A stretch of 64,000 bases of DNA from Actinomycetota bacterium (GTDB taxonomy: Bacteria; Actinomycetota; Acidimicrobiia; IMCC26256; VFJJ01): positions 1 to 64,000 of the forward strand of contig VFJJ01000111.1 of the NCBI GenBank assembly GCA_009886115.1. The letters are read 5' to 3'. Under the pieces are notes generated by a model, which saw nothing but the letters and a program-made list of their open reading frames with translations, made no database searches and was not told the origin of the DNA. The translations under genes were made by a program, and so were the position numbers. Positions 1 through 7,814 of this stretch are shown in pieces. Every line of letters starts with the position of its first letter. Positions within the stretch are counted from its first letter, which is position 1.

Positions 1-164
1 CCGATCTGGCCGACCGCCTCGACGTGTCGCGCCAGACGGTCAACGCCGTCGAGACCGGCCGCTACGACCCCAGCCTCCCCCTTGCCTTCAAGATCGCCGC
101 CGTCTTCGATCAGCCCATCGAGTCGTTGTTCTTCCCGACAGACGACGCAGACCCCCTGGCATAG
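1..164 (+). CDS. XRE-family HTH transcriptional regulator, C-terminal part (5' truncated by window)
   Basis: Frame from base 3 reads DLADRLDVSRQTVNAVETGRYDPSLPLAFKIAAVFDQPIESLFFPTDDADPLA*, a typical short HTH_3 regulator ending. Confidence 0.85.
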   Translation, partial: DLADRLDVSRQTVNAVETGRYDPSLPLAFKIAAVFDQPIESLFFPTDDADPLA

Positions 165-255
165 TCCGCTCGGACGTCGTCATACCACGACGGAACCACC
201 CGACAGAAGGACCCACCATGTTCGAGTACCAGGTTTCTCAGGTCGCCGACGGGGC

Positions 256-1014
256 TCAGGTGCTCTGGCGGGCCAGCCAGCCGATGAGCGTGGCGACGGC
301 TCGGGGATCGTGCCGCAGGCGGGGACCACCGGCCTGGACGATGCGCAGCTCGGCATGACCCGCCGCGGCGGCGGCGTACGCCCGGGCGTCGACGATGGGG
401 ACGACCTCGTCGTCGCTGCCGTGCACGATCAGCAACGACCGCGGGGCCAGGCGCGTGGCTGCCGCCAGCGGGTCGAGCGAGGCGATGGCGGCCGCCCAGG
501 CCACCGGATCGGGGGGGAAGGCCGGATCGCGGATGATGCCGATGTTGCGAGCGTGCACGAGGAAGGCCGCGGCATCGCCGACCCAGTGACGCAGCGTCGC
601 CGGCGAGCCCAGGATCGCCACGCCCCTGATGCGCTCGTCGTCGGCCGAGTGCACGACCGCCAGCGCCCCGCCCGTGCTGGCCCCGGCCATCCACACCCCC
701 GACACGTCGTCGCGGGCGGCGAGCATGTCGACGGCCGCGGCCACGTCGGCCCGCCAGCCGTCGATCGAGAAGTTGCCGCCCGAGACGCCCGTCCCCCGGA
801 AGTTGAACGTGAGCACGGCCCAGCCGGTCTCCCTCGTGAGACGCAGGCCCAGCTCCGGGTAGGTGATGCCGGCCGTGGCGGCCCCACGGGGCCCGCTCGG
901 AAACCCGTGGCACAGCACCAGCCCGGGCACCCGGGCGATTCCGGCCGGCCGGCTCAGGTGCGCATCGAGGCTGACGCCGTGGCTGTCGAGGGTGAACGCC
1001 AGGGTCTCGGTCAC
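256..1014 (-). CDS. alpha/beta hydrolase
   Basis: Part of ORF 256..1575; from GTG at 1014: VTETLAFTLDSHGVSL..LCHGFPSG..NFRGTGVSGG..GASTGG..VHGSDDEVVP; nucleophile elbow GASTGG and late Asp/His. Confidence 0.8.
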   Translation of the reverse strand: MTETLAFTLDSHGVSLDAHLSRPAGIARVPGLVLCHGFPSGPRGAATAGITYPELGLRLTRETGWAVLTFNFRGTGVSGGNFSIDGWRADVAAAVDMLAARDDVSGVWMAGASTGGALAVVHSADDERIRGVAILGSPATLRHWVGDAAAFLVHARNIGIIRDPAFPPDPVAWAAAIASLDPLAAATRLAPRSLLIVHGSDDEVVPIVDARAYAAAAAGHAELRIVQAGGPRLRHDPRAVATLIGWLARQST

Positions 1015-1125
1015 TCGGTCACTCGGTCTCCGGGTCGGACGCCGGGATGCTCGGCGCGAAGGGCCCATGTCTCGGGGTCGCCGCGACCGTGCCGCGGGCC
1101 GAGGCGAGGACGTATCCTGCCGCCC

Positions 1126-1596
1126 GTGACCGACCCCGACGCAACCGACACCGAGATCACGGCCGTGCTGGCCCTGTGGCCGTCCGTGATCCACGCCCTC
1201 CAGGCCGGCGAGCAGGTGGCCGTCGTGCTCCCCGAACCGCCGCTCGAGCGGCGCTTCCGGCTCGTGGCCGATGCCGGCGCTGAACGGGCCGAGCTCCTCA
1301 AGGCCCCGTATCGGCGATGGGCCGGCGACCTCGACGTGACCCCGGGCTGGGCCGGCGTCGTCGGCTGGGCGACGATCGACGCCGCCGTGAGCGCCGAACC
1401 GCTCGCCGAGGCCTGCATCTGGCTCGCACCCTTCGTGGTCTCGACCGTCGGTGCAGCGGCCACCGTCGTCGGGCTCCGGGTCGATGCCCCCGACGGCCGT
1501 CCTGTGCTCTCCGACGTGGCCTTCGAGGCTCGACTCAAGAGCCTGATCGGCAAGCTCCCCGAGGGCAGCTGGCACCCCATCGACGACCAGGAGTGA
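1126..1596 (+). CDS. hypothetical protein
   Basis: ORF from GTG 1126, VTDPDATDTEITAVLALWPSVIHAL..HPIDDQE*; coding-like composition, no family recognised. Confidence 0.55.
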   Translation: MTDPDATDTEITAVLALWPSVIHALQAGEQVAVVLPEPPLERRFRLVADAGAERAELLKAPYRRWAGDLDVTPGWAGVVGWATIDAAVSAEPLAEACIWLAPFVVSTVGAAATVVGLRVDAPDGRPVLSDVAFEARLKSLIGKLPEGSWHPIDDQE

Positions 1597-1635
1597 GTTG
1601 AGCCCCCTCTGGGGCGCTCAACTCACTCCTGGTCG
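1584..1635. terminator. Perfect 19-bp inverted repeat overlapping the stop codon
   Basis: cgaccaggagtgagttgag (1584-1602) and ctcaactcactcctggtcg (1617-1635), with an inner cccc/gggg pairing. Confidence 0.75.
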
Positions 1636-1679
1636 AGCTGGGTCGGGCTGGGGTCGAGCTGGGGTCGGGCTGGGGTCGG
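1632..1679. repeat. 11-bp tandem repeat, about 4 copies (tcgRgctgggg)
   Basis: gtcgagctgggtcgggctggggtcgagctggggtcgggctgggg read directly. Confidence 0.8.
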
Positions 1680-1686
1680 AACGCGG

Positions 1687-1717
1687 AAGACCCCCAGGTA
1701 TCGGACCTGGGGGTCTT
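1687..1717 (-). terminator. 13-bp perfect stem, 5-nt loop terminator
   Basis: aagacccccaggt (1687-1699) / acctgggggtctt (1705-1717). Confidence 0.8.
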
Positions 1718-1840
1718 CTCGAGAATCTTCAGCTGATGAGGATCGTCGAGCCGTTTGGGGTGAGAGGCGGGACCAGCTCCTCCCCGGATCGACAACGGCG
1801 CAGCGGTGAAACTCCGCCAGGCGGTCCAGCTGTACCCGAC

Positions 1841-1885
1841 CTAGTGGCCGTGCACCTCCAGGGTCCCGAGACGTTGATCATGCAT
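1841..1885 (-). CDS. Candidate 14-aa peptide MHDQRLGTLEVHGH behind a near-perfect Shine-Dalgarno
   Basis: Minus strand AGAAAGGAGGTGGTCCGACG-ATG-CATGATCAACGT..CACTAG; the upstream sequence matches the complement of the typical actinobacterial 16S 3' tail at 15/16 bases. A second ATG (1881) opens an overlapping 50-aa ORF (1729..1881). Confidence 0.4.
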   Translation of the reverse strand: MHDQRLGTLEVHGH

Positions 1886-1977
1886 CGTCGGACCACCTCC
1901 TTTCTCTGGTGCGTGTTTTCTAGCACGGCAACGCAGCGACGGGAAGGGGCTTTTTCGGGACGGGCTGAGCGTGCACC

Positions 1978-2439
1978 TCATTCGTGCGAGTCGGGCGGCT
2001 GGGGGAGATCGTCGGGATTGGCCGGCCCACCGACGGCACCGATCTCGCGCAGGTACGCGAGCTGCGCTTCGACGACGGAGTGCACCTGCTCGGGCGTGAA
2101 GGGCTCGGGGCGGCGGGCCGTGCGTTCGAGGATGAACTCGACGGTCTCGGTCCCTCCGACGACGACCGCCGCGGGAGGCGTGGGCGAGGAGCCGTTGGTC
2201 GAGGAACCCCGACGGGCGAAGTACTCGACCTGGAGCTCGATGATGGTGCGCACGTCCTCGTAGGAGAGCTGGGCCGTGACGGCCGAAGGGAGCCGTCGAG
2301 CGACCCAGGCGACGGCGTCATCGATGTCGAAGACCGCTGGAGGAGGAGCGACCGTCCACCGCCGTTGTTCACGCACCAGGACCACCGCGGCCACCGCCAG
2401 CACCAGCGCCAGGACGAGCACCACGATGATCACAGCCAC
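1978..2439 (-). CDS. Membrane-anchored hypothetical protein (one N-terminal TM helix)
   Basis: MAVIIVVLVLALVLAVAAVVLVREQRRW... plausible single-TM protein. Confidence 0.65.
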   Translation of the reverse strand: MAVIIVVLVLALVLAVAAVVLVREQRRWTVAPPPAVFDIDDAVAWVARRLPSAVTAQLSYEDVRTIIELQVEYFARRGSSTNGSSPTPPAAVVVGGTETVEFILERTARRPEPFTPEQVHSVVEAQLAYLREIGAVGGPANPDDLPQPPDSHE

Positions 2440-2502
2440 GGGAGGCGCTGGCCTCGACGGGTCGGGTGCTCGGGTGGCCGTGGCCTCGGATGCGCCGCCG
2501 GC

Positions 2503-3633
2503 TCAGATGCCGATGCGCTGGGCGAGCAGCTCGCGGTGGTACGTGGCGTCACCGAGGTAGGTCTCGGACGACTTGGCCCGCTTGAAGTACAGGTGCGCGT
2601 CGTGCTCCCAGGTGAAGCCGATGCCGCCGTGGATCTGGATGTTCTCGGCGGCGGCGTGGAAGTAGGCGTCGGAGACATAGGCCTTGGCCAGACAGGCGAC
2701 GGTCGGCATCTCGTCGTTGTCCTCGGCCGCGGCCCACGCCGCGTAGTACGCCGCCGACTTCGACGACTCGACCTCGAGCAGCATGTCGGCGCACTTGTGC
2801 TTGATCGCCTGGAACGAGCCGATCGGGCGGCCGAACTGCACCCGCACCTTGGCGTACTCCACCGACATGTCGAGCACCTTCTGGGCCCCGCCGACCATCT
2901 CGTTGGCCAGGCAGATCGCCGCCTGGTCGAGCGTCTTGGAGAGGGCCGCCCATCCGGAGCCGGCTTCGCCGAGAAGCTGGGCCGAGACGCCCGCGAAATC
3001 GAGCTGGGCGAGCTTGCGGGTCTGGTCCATCGTCTGCAGCGCAGTACGGGTGAGGCCGGGGGCGTCACCGGCGACGGTGAAGAACGACAGACCGTCGGTA
3101 CCGGTCGTGCCCGCCTGGCGGGCCACCACCACGAGCAGGTCGGCGGTGTGCCCGTCGATCACGTAGGTCTTGGTGCCGGTGAGCGTGACGACGTCGCCCG
3201 AGCCCGTGTACTCCATGGCGATGCCCGTGGCGTCCCACTTGCCCGCGGGCTCGGTGAAGGCCAGCGTGGCGATCTGCTCACCGCCGGCGATGGCAGGCAG
3301 GAGGGCCTGCTTTTGCGCTTCGGTCCCGGCGTTGAGGATGGCGTTGGCGCCGAGACAGACCGTCGAGAAGTACGGCGAGCACACGAGCACCCGTCCCATC
3401 TCCTCGAGGACGATACCGAGCTCGACGAACGTGAAGCCCTGGCCGCCGTAAGCCTCGGGGATGTGCAATCCCTGCAGGCCCATCTCCTGGCCCATCTGGC
3501 GCCACACCGCGGTGTCATAGCCGTCGGTCGTGTCCATGAGGCGCCGGACCTCGGCGGAGGGTGACTTCTCCTCCATGAACTTCCGCACGGTCTCGCGCAG
3601 TGCATCCTGCTCCTCGCTGAACGCGAAATTCAC
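2503..3633 (-). CDS. acyl-CoA dehydrogenase
   Basis: VNFAFSEEQDALRETVRKFMEE..PEAYGGQGF..LEEMGRVL..QFGRPIGSFQAIKHKCADM..QIHGGIGFTWEHDAHLYFKRAK; signature ACAD motifs. Confidence 0.93.
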   Translation of the reverse strand: MNFAFSEEQDALRETVRKFMEEKSPSAEVRRLMDTTDGYDTAVWRQMGQEMGLQGLHIPEAYGGQGFTFVELGIVLEEMGRVLVCSPYFSTVCLGANAILNAGTEAQKQALLPAIAGGEQIATLAFTEPAGKWDATGIAMEYTGSGDVVTLTGTKTYVIDGHTADLLVVVARQAGTTGTDGLSFFTVAGDAPGLTRTALQTMDQTRKLAQLDFAGVSAQLLGEAGSGWAALSKTLDQAAICLANEMVGGAQKVLDMSVEYAKVRVQFGRPIGSFQAIKHKCADMLLEVESSKSAAYYAAWAAAEDNDEMPTVACLAKAYVSDAYFHAAAENIQIHGGIGFTWEHDAHLYFKRAKSSETYLGDATYHRELLAQRIGI

Positions 3634-3763
3634 GGTTGTCCCTCCAGGGCACGGGCCGGGCGACGCAGCCGTCGGCATCCGAGCGGCACCGTAGCCCAGT
3701 CGTCGGGCTCGGAACATGTCCGGCGGGGCGGCCACCCGACGTTCGGCTCGGTAGCCTCGGGGC

Positions 3764-4387
3764 ATGAGCATCCTCGCCAATCGCCCGCCCCACTACGAGA
3801 CGGCCGACGTGCGCATCGACAAGCTCGACGTCGGCGGCTTCGAGAACAATGCCTACGTCGTGCGCTGCAAGGGAACGGGCGTCGGGGCGATCGTCGACGC
3901 AGCCAACGAGCACGAGCTGCTGCTCGAAGTGTGCCGCAGCGCCGGTGTCCGTCGAGTCCTCACCACCCACGGCCACTGGGACCACGTGCAGGCGGTGGTG
4001 CCGCTGCGAGATGCCGGCATCGACATCGCGATCGGTGCTGCCGACACCTTCTTGCTCGACACCTACGACACCACGATCGACGACGACGAGGTGATCACCG
4101 TGGGTCGGCTCCGGTTGCGCAGCATCCACAACCCGGGCCACACGCCGGGATCGACGAGCTTCCTGCTCGAGGGGCATCCGATCGTGTTCACCGGCGACAC
4201 GTTGTTCCCCGGAGGGCCGGGCACGACCCGGTTCGAGTACGGCGACTTCCCGCTCATCATCGAGTCGATCGACCGGCGCCTGTTCACCTTGCCCGAAGAG
4301 ACGCTCGTCATGCCCGGGCACGGGCTCGACACCACCATCGGCACCGAGCGCCCGCACGTCCAGGAGTGGGTCGATCGGGGCTGGTGA
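3764..4387 (+). CDS. MBL-fold metallo-hydrolase (glyoxalase II-like)
   Basis: THGHWDH motif, NPGHTPGSTSF, FTGDTLFPGGPGTTRF, PGHG. Confidence 0.93.
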   Translation: MSILANRPPHYETADVRIDKLDVGGFENNAYVVRCKGTGVGAIVDAANEHELLLEVCRSAGVRRVLTTHGHWDHVQAVVPLRDAGIDIAIGAADTFLLDTYDTTIDDDEVITVGRLRLRSIHNPGHTPGSTSFLLEGHPIVFTGDTLFPGGPGTTRFEYGDFPLIIESIDRRLFTLPEETLVMPGHGLDTTIGTERPHVQEWVDRGW

Positions 4388-4414
4388 GCCAGCCCGACGA
4401 TCCCTCGAACGCAC

Positions 4415-5233
4415 GTGGACGACACCCCCGCTTCCTTCGGCTCCGTGGCCCCGGACGGGCCCGAACCCGGTTGGTACAACGACCCGGCCGACCCGGCGCG
4501 CCTGCGGTGGTGGGACGGCCGCGCCTGGACCGGCGCCACCGCCGTTCGCGATCACGCGCCGTACGGCCCGTACGGTTCGCACGGTCAGCTCGGTTCGCGT
4601 GGCACGTACGGTCCGTTCGGCACCCGTTCGGCTCCGGAACGCAGCAGCGTCGAGGGCATGCGGTTGCTGGCCCGGCGAGCGCGCCTGGCCCTCGCCGTGG
4701 CGCCGGTGGGGTTCGCCGTGCAGTTCGCCGCGAGCGCGTCGCAGTTTCGCCGGATCGCCGACTCCTGGAACGACCTCGACACGCTCGACGCGTCGAGCTC
4801 GAGCACCGCCGCGTCGGCGGCGTCGCAGCTCGCCGGCGCGGTGATGATCGGCGTCTACGTCGTGTTCCTCATGTGGTTCTTCAACGCTGCCACGGGAGCG
4901 CAGGCGTTGCACATCCCGTCACGGCGCTCACCGGGATGGGCGATCGGCGGCTGGTTCATCCCGATCGTCAACTTGTGGTTTCCGTACCAATCGGCGAAAG
5001 GGCTGCTCCCACCGGGCGACCCGGGCCTGACCCTCGTCAAGCGTTGGTGGGCCTGGTGGATCGCCACCCAGATCATGGGCTTCGTCGTCATCGGCACCGC
5101 GTTCGGACCCCGCTGGCTCGTCGCCGTGGGAACCACCGTCGCGGTGGGCGTGGCGACCGTCGCCGCCTGGGCGGCCCGAGCGATGATCGACAGCGTGGTC
5201 GACGCCCACGCCCGCCTCGCCCGCGGCACCTGA
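4415..5233 (+). CDS. DUF2510/DUF4328 membrane protein
   Basis: PGWYNDPADPARLRWWDGRAWTG (DUF2510) then TM region with WAIGGWFIPIVNLWFPYQ (DUF4328). Confidence 0.85.
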   Translation: MDDTPASFGSVAPDGPEPGWYNDPADPARLRWWDGRAWTGATAVRDHAPYGPYGSHGQLGSRGTYGPFGTRSAPERSSVEGMRLLARRARLALAVAPVGFAVQFAASASQFRRIADSWNDLDTLDASSSSTAASAASQLAGAVMIGVYVVFLMWFFNAATGAQALHIPSRRSPGWAIGGWFIPIVNLWFPYQSAKGLLPPGDPGLTLVKRWWAWWIATQIMGFVVIGTAFGPRWLVAVGTTVAVGVATVAAWAARAMIDSVVDAHARLARGT

Positions 5234-5258
5234 CCCGCCCGCACCCCCCACCTCCCCG

Positions 5259-5305
5259 AAATGTGCGCGGAAATGCTCATGGGGTGAGCGTTTCCGCGCA
5301 CATTT
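5259..5305. repeat. Dispersed REP-like palindrome, copy 1
   Basis: aaatgtgcgcggaaatgctcatggggtgagcgtttccgcgcacattt; near-identical second copy at 40268-40314. Confidence 0.9.
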
Positions 5306-6563
5306 GGGAGTGTCGGGGGGGCATCCCGAAGGTCATGAGCAGCGCGACGGCCTGGATGGCCGCTCCCGAGAGCGCCGTCGTCGTGTACGAGCCCGTGCGG
5401 TCGACGAGCCAGCCCGCCGCTGGGGGGCCGAGCAACGAGCCCACGGCCGAAGCGGTCCCGAGGAGCCCCGCCGCCGAGGCCATGCGCTCGGCACCGAAGT
5501 AGTCGCCGGCCACCGCTGGGAACAGCGTGGGGATCGAGCCGGCCGAGAACGCGAACACTGCGGCGAAGACCGCGAGCGGGCCCAGGGACTCGACCAGGGG
5601 CCACACCGCCAGGGTCAGGCCCATGAGCCCCAAGCTCAAGCGGTACATGGTGAACGCGCCGAAGCGATCGGCCGCGGTCCCCAGGCTGATCCGCCCGGCG
5701 ATCGACGCTGCACCCATCAGCGACACCAGGGCGGCGGCGTTCCCCGTGCTGATGTCGTGCTCCTTGGCATACGGGACGATGAACAGGAACGGGATGAAGT
5801 ACGGGGCCGCTGCGAAGAACGCCGTGCGGTACAGGACCCGAAAGGCCTTGTCGCGCCAGGGCGACGTCTCGTGCGAGCGTCGAGCCGTCGCGCGGCCAGC
5901 GCCGAGCATGAGCGCACCGATCACCAGGAGCGCGAAGTGCGACACGGCGAGGATCTGCAACGAGCCCCTCCAGCCGTGGCCGTCGACGAGGCGTTGCACG
6001 ATGGGCCCGCCCGCGAGGCTGGCGACGCCCGAGCCGGCGGTCGCGAACCCGATCGCCATACCCCGCTTGGCTGTGAAGCGCCTCGACACCACCGAGAGGG
6101 CCGGGAGGATCACGCAGCCCTGAGCGCAGCCCACGATGACCCCGAAGCTCAGGTACAGGTGCGCCATGGTGTCGGCCTGAGCCGAAATGACGAATCCGCC
6201 GGCGAGCAGCACCGCGCCGACCAGCACCACCGGCCGGGCACCGAAGCGCTCCGAGAGACGCCCGGTGATCGCCTGCGAACCCATGAAGAACCCGATGGCG
6301 ATCGACGAGATCCAGGCCACGGCGCCCGTGCCCACGGCGAACTCGGTCTTGATGGGGTTGAACAGCACGGTGAACGTGTACACGGTGCCGAAGACCGGGA
6401 GGTGCACGAGGAACGCGCCCAGGACCACGACCCAGGCCCGTCGCTCGTCTCGTCGAGCGCCAGAGGCGGTGGACGCCACCTCGGACGGGACTTCGGCGGA
6501 GGCGGCCTCTCCGGCTGCGGCGGCAACGATGGAGGTGGCCGCAGCCCGGGAGCGGGATCTCAC
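5277..6563 (-). CDS. MFS transporter (monocarboxylate/OFA-like)
   Basis: Multiple TM helices; RAWVVVLGAFLVHLPVFGTVYTFTVLFNPIKTEF..GVIVGCAQGC; C-terminus encoded inside the palindrome. Confidence 0.87.
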   Translation of the reverse strand: MRSRSRAAATSIVAAAAGEAASAEVPSEVASTASGARRDERRAWVVVLGAFLVHLPVFGTVYTFTVLFNPIKTEFAVGTGAVAWISSIAIGFFMGSQAITGRLSERFGARPVVLVGAVLLAGGFVISAQADTMAHLYLSFGVIVGCAQGCVILPALSVVSRRFTAKRGMAIGFATAGSGVASLAGGPIVQRLVDGHGWRGSLQILAVSHFALLVIGALMLGAGRATARRSHETSPWRDKAFRVLYRTAFFAAAPYFIPFLFIVPYAKEHDISTGNAAALVSLMGAASIAGRISLGTAADRFGAFTMYRLSLGLMGLTLAVWPLVESLGPLAVFAAVFAFSAGSIPTLFPAVAGDYFGAERMASAAGLLGTASAVGSLLGPPAAGWLVDRTGSYTTTALSGAAIQAVALLMTFGMPPRHSQMCAETLTP

Positions 6564-6570
6564 GCGGTGT

Positions 6571-7782
6571 TCACAGCGCCTGGTAGATCGCCTCGACCAG
6601 GCCGACGGTCCGAGGGTCGCCGTTCGCGCCGGGCTGACCGTCGTCGCCGGGAGCCGGGGCCGCAACGTTGCTCATGCGGTTCATGACATACCCGAAACCC
6701 AGCCCGGCCTCGGGATCTGCGAAGCCGAGCGAGCCGCCCGCTCCGGGATGGCCGAACGAACGGGGCCCGCAGCCCGGCGCCAGCATCGGCGGAAGCGTGA
6801 AGCCGAGGCCGTAGCACGAGTCGAAGATCGTGAGCACCCTGTCGGGGCCCGCCGCTTCGACCGTCGACGCTGCAGCCACCGTGGCCGCGCTCAGCAGGCG
6901 CGGGGTTCCGTCGGCGAGCGGGCCGACGCAGGCGGCGTAGAGCCGGGCCAAGGATCGGGCGTCGCCGGCCCCGGTGGACGAGGGCAGCTCGAGCCTCCGA
7001 TACTCCGGCTCGTTCCAGCGCTCGTCGTAGGTCTCCATGCCCTTGGGGGAGTTGATGACCCGGTGCATCAGCGTTCCCGGACCCATGAGCTGCGCGAGCA
7101 TCGGGAGCAGCTCGGCCGGGGGCGGATCGGGTGGGACGAGCGTCGCGCTGCGATGGTGCTCGGCATCGGGGAGGCCGATCCAGTACGAGAGCCCGAGCGG
7201 TCCGGCGATCTCCTCGGCGAAGAACCGGGCGGGACGGCGGCCGCTCACCCGTCTCACGAGCTCCCCGGTCAACCAGCCATAGGTCCGCATGTGGTAACCG
7301 TGGGCGCTGCCGGGCTCCCAGATCGGCCGTTGCCCAGCCAGACGCTCGACGATCGGGTCCCACGCCTGCATCTCGGCGAGACCGAGCTCGCCGTCGGAGT
7401 CGTCGACGTACGGAAGCCCGCAGCGGTGCGATAGTACGAAGCGGACGGGGATGTCGGCCTTGCCGTTGGCCGCGAACTCGGGCCAGTACCGCGCCACGGG
7501 CGCATCGGGGTCGAGCAGGCCCCGCTCGATGAGGAGGTTGGCGCAGATGGCGGTGACGCCCTTGGTCGACGAGAACGTCGTGACGATGGTGTCGTCGCGC
7601 CAAGGATCGCCCGAGCGCCGGTCGCGCACGCCGCCCCAGAGGTCGATCACGGGGCGCCCGTCGAGGACGAGGCACACCGCAGCGCCGACATCGCCATGGG
7701 CCGCGAAGTTCTCGACGAACGCCTCGCGCACCGCGCTGAACCGGCTGTCACACGTTCCGTCGACGTTCACACCGATGGCCAC
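6571..7782 (-). CDS. serine hydrolase, beta-lactamase/esterase EstB-like
   Basis: STKG (SxxK) nucleophile, HRCGLPY, HGYHMRTYGWLTGELVRRVSG, FGHPGAGGSLGFADPEAGLGFGYVMNRM. Confidence 0.92.
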   Translation of the reverse strand: MAIGVNVDGTCDSRFSAVREAFVENFAAHGDVGAAVCLVLDGRPVIDLWGGVRDRRSGDPWRDDTIVTTFSSTKGVTAICANLLIERGLLDPDAPVARYWPEFAANGKADIPVRFVLSHRCGLPYVDDSDGELGLAEMQAWDPIVERLAGQRPIWEPGSAHGYHMRTYGWLTGELVRRVSGRRPARFFAEEIAGPLGLSYWIGLPDAEHHRSATLVPPDPPPAELLPMLAQLMGPGTLMHRVINSPKGMETYDERWNEPEYRRLELPSSTGAGDARSLARLYAACVGPLADGTPRLLSAATVAAASTVEAAGPDRVLTIFDSCYGLGFTLPPMLAPGCGPRSFGHPGAGGSLGFADPEAGLGFGYVMNRMSNVAAPAPGDDGQPGANGDPRTVGLVEAIYQAL

Positions 7783-7814
7783 GTCCCGAGTCTGACCCCT
7801 CGGTGCCAGCCCCG

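Noticed and set aside
2503-4912. Other long overlapping ORFs, e.g. 1984..3564 (+) and 3515..4912 (-)
   Set aside because: Arg/Gly/Asp-rich shadow frames overlapping well supported acyl-CoA dehydrogenase, MBL hydrolase and DUF2510 genes.
6560-6575. 16-bp identity tcacgcggtgttcaca at 6560-6575 and 15900-15915
   Set aside because: About one such chance match is expected in 64 kb of biased sequence; one copy is inside/at a coding start and the other intergenic with no shared context.
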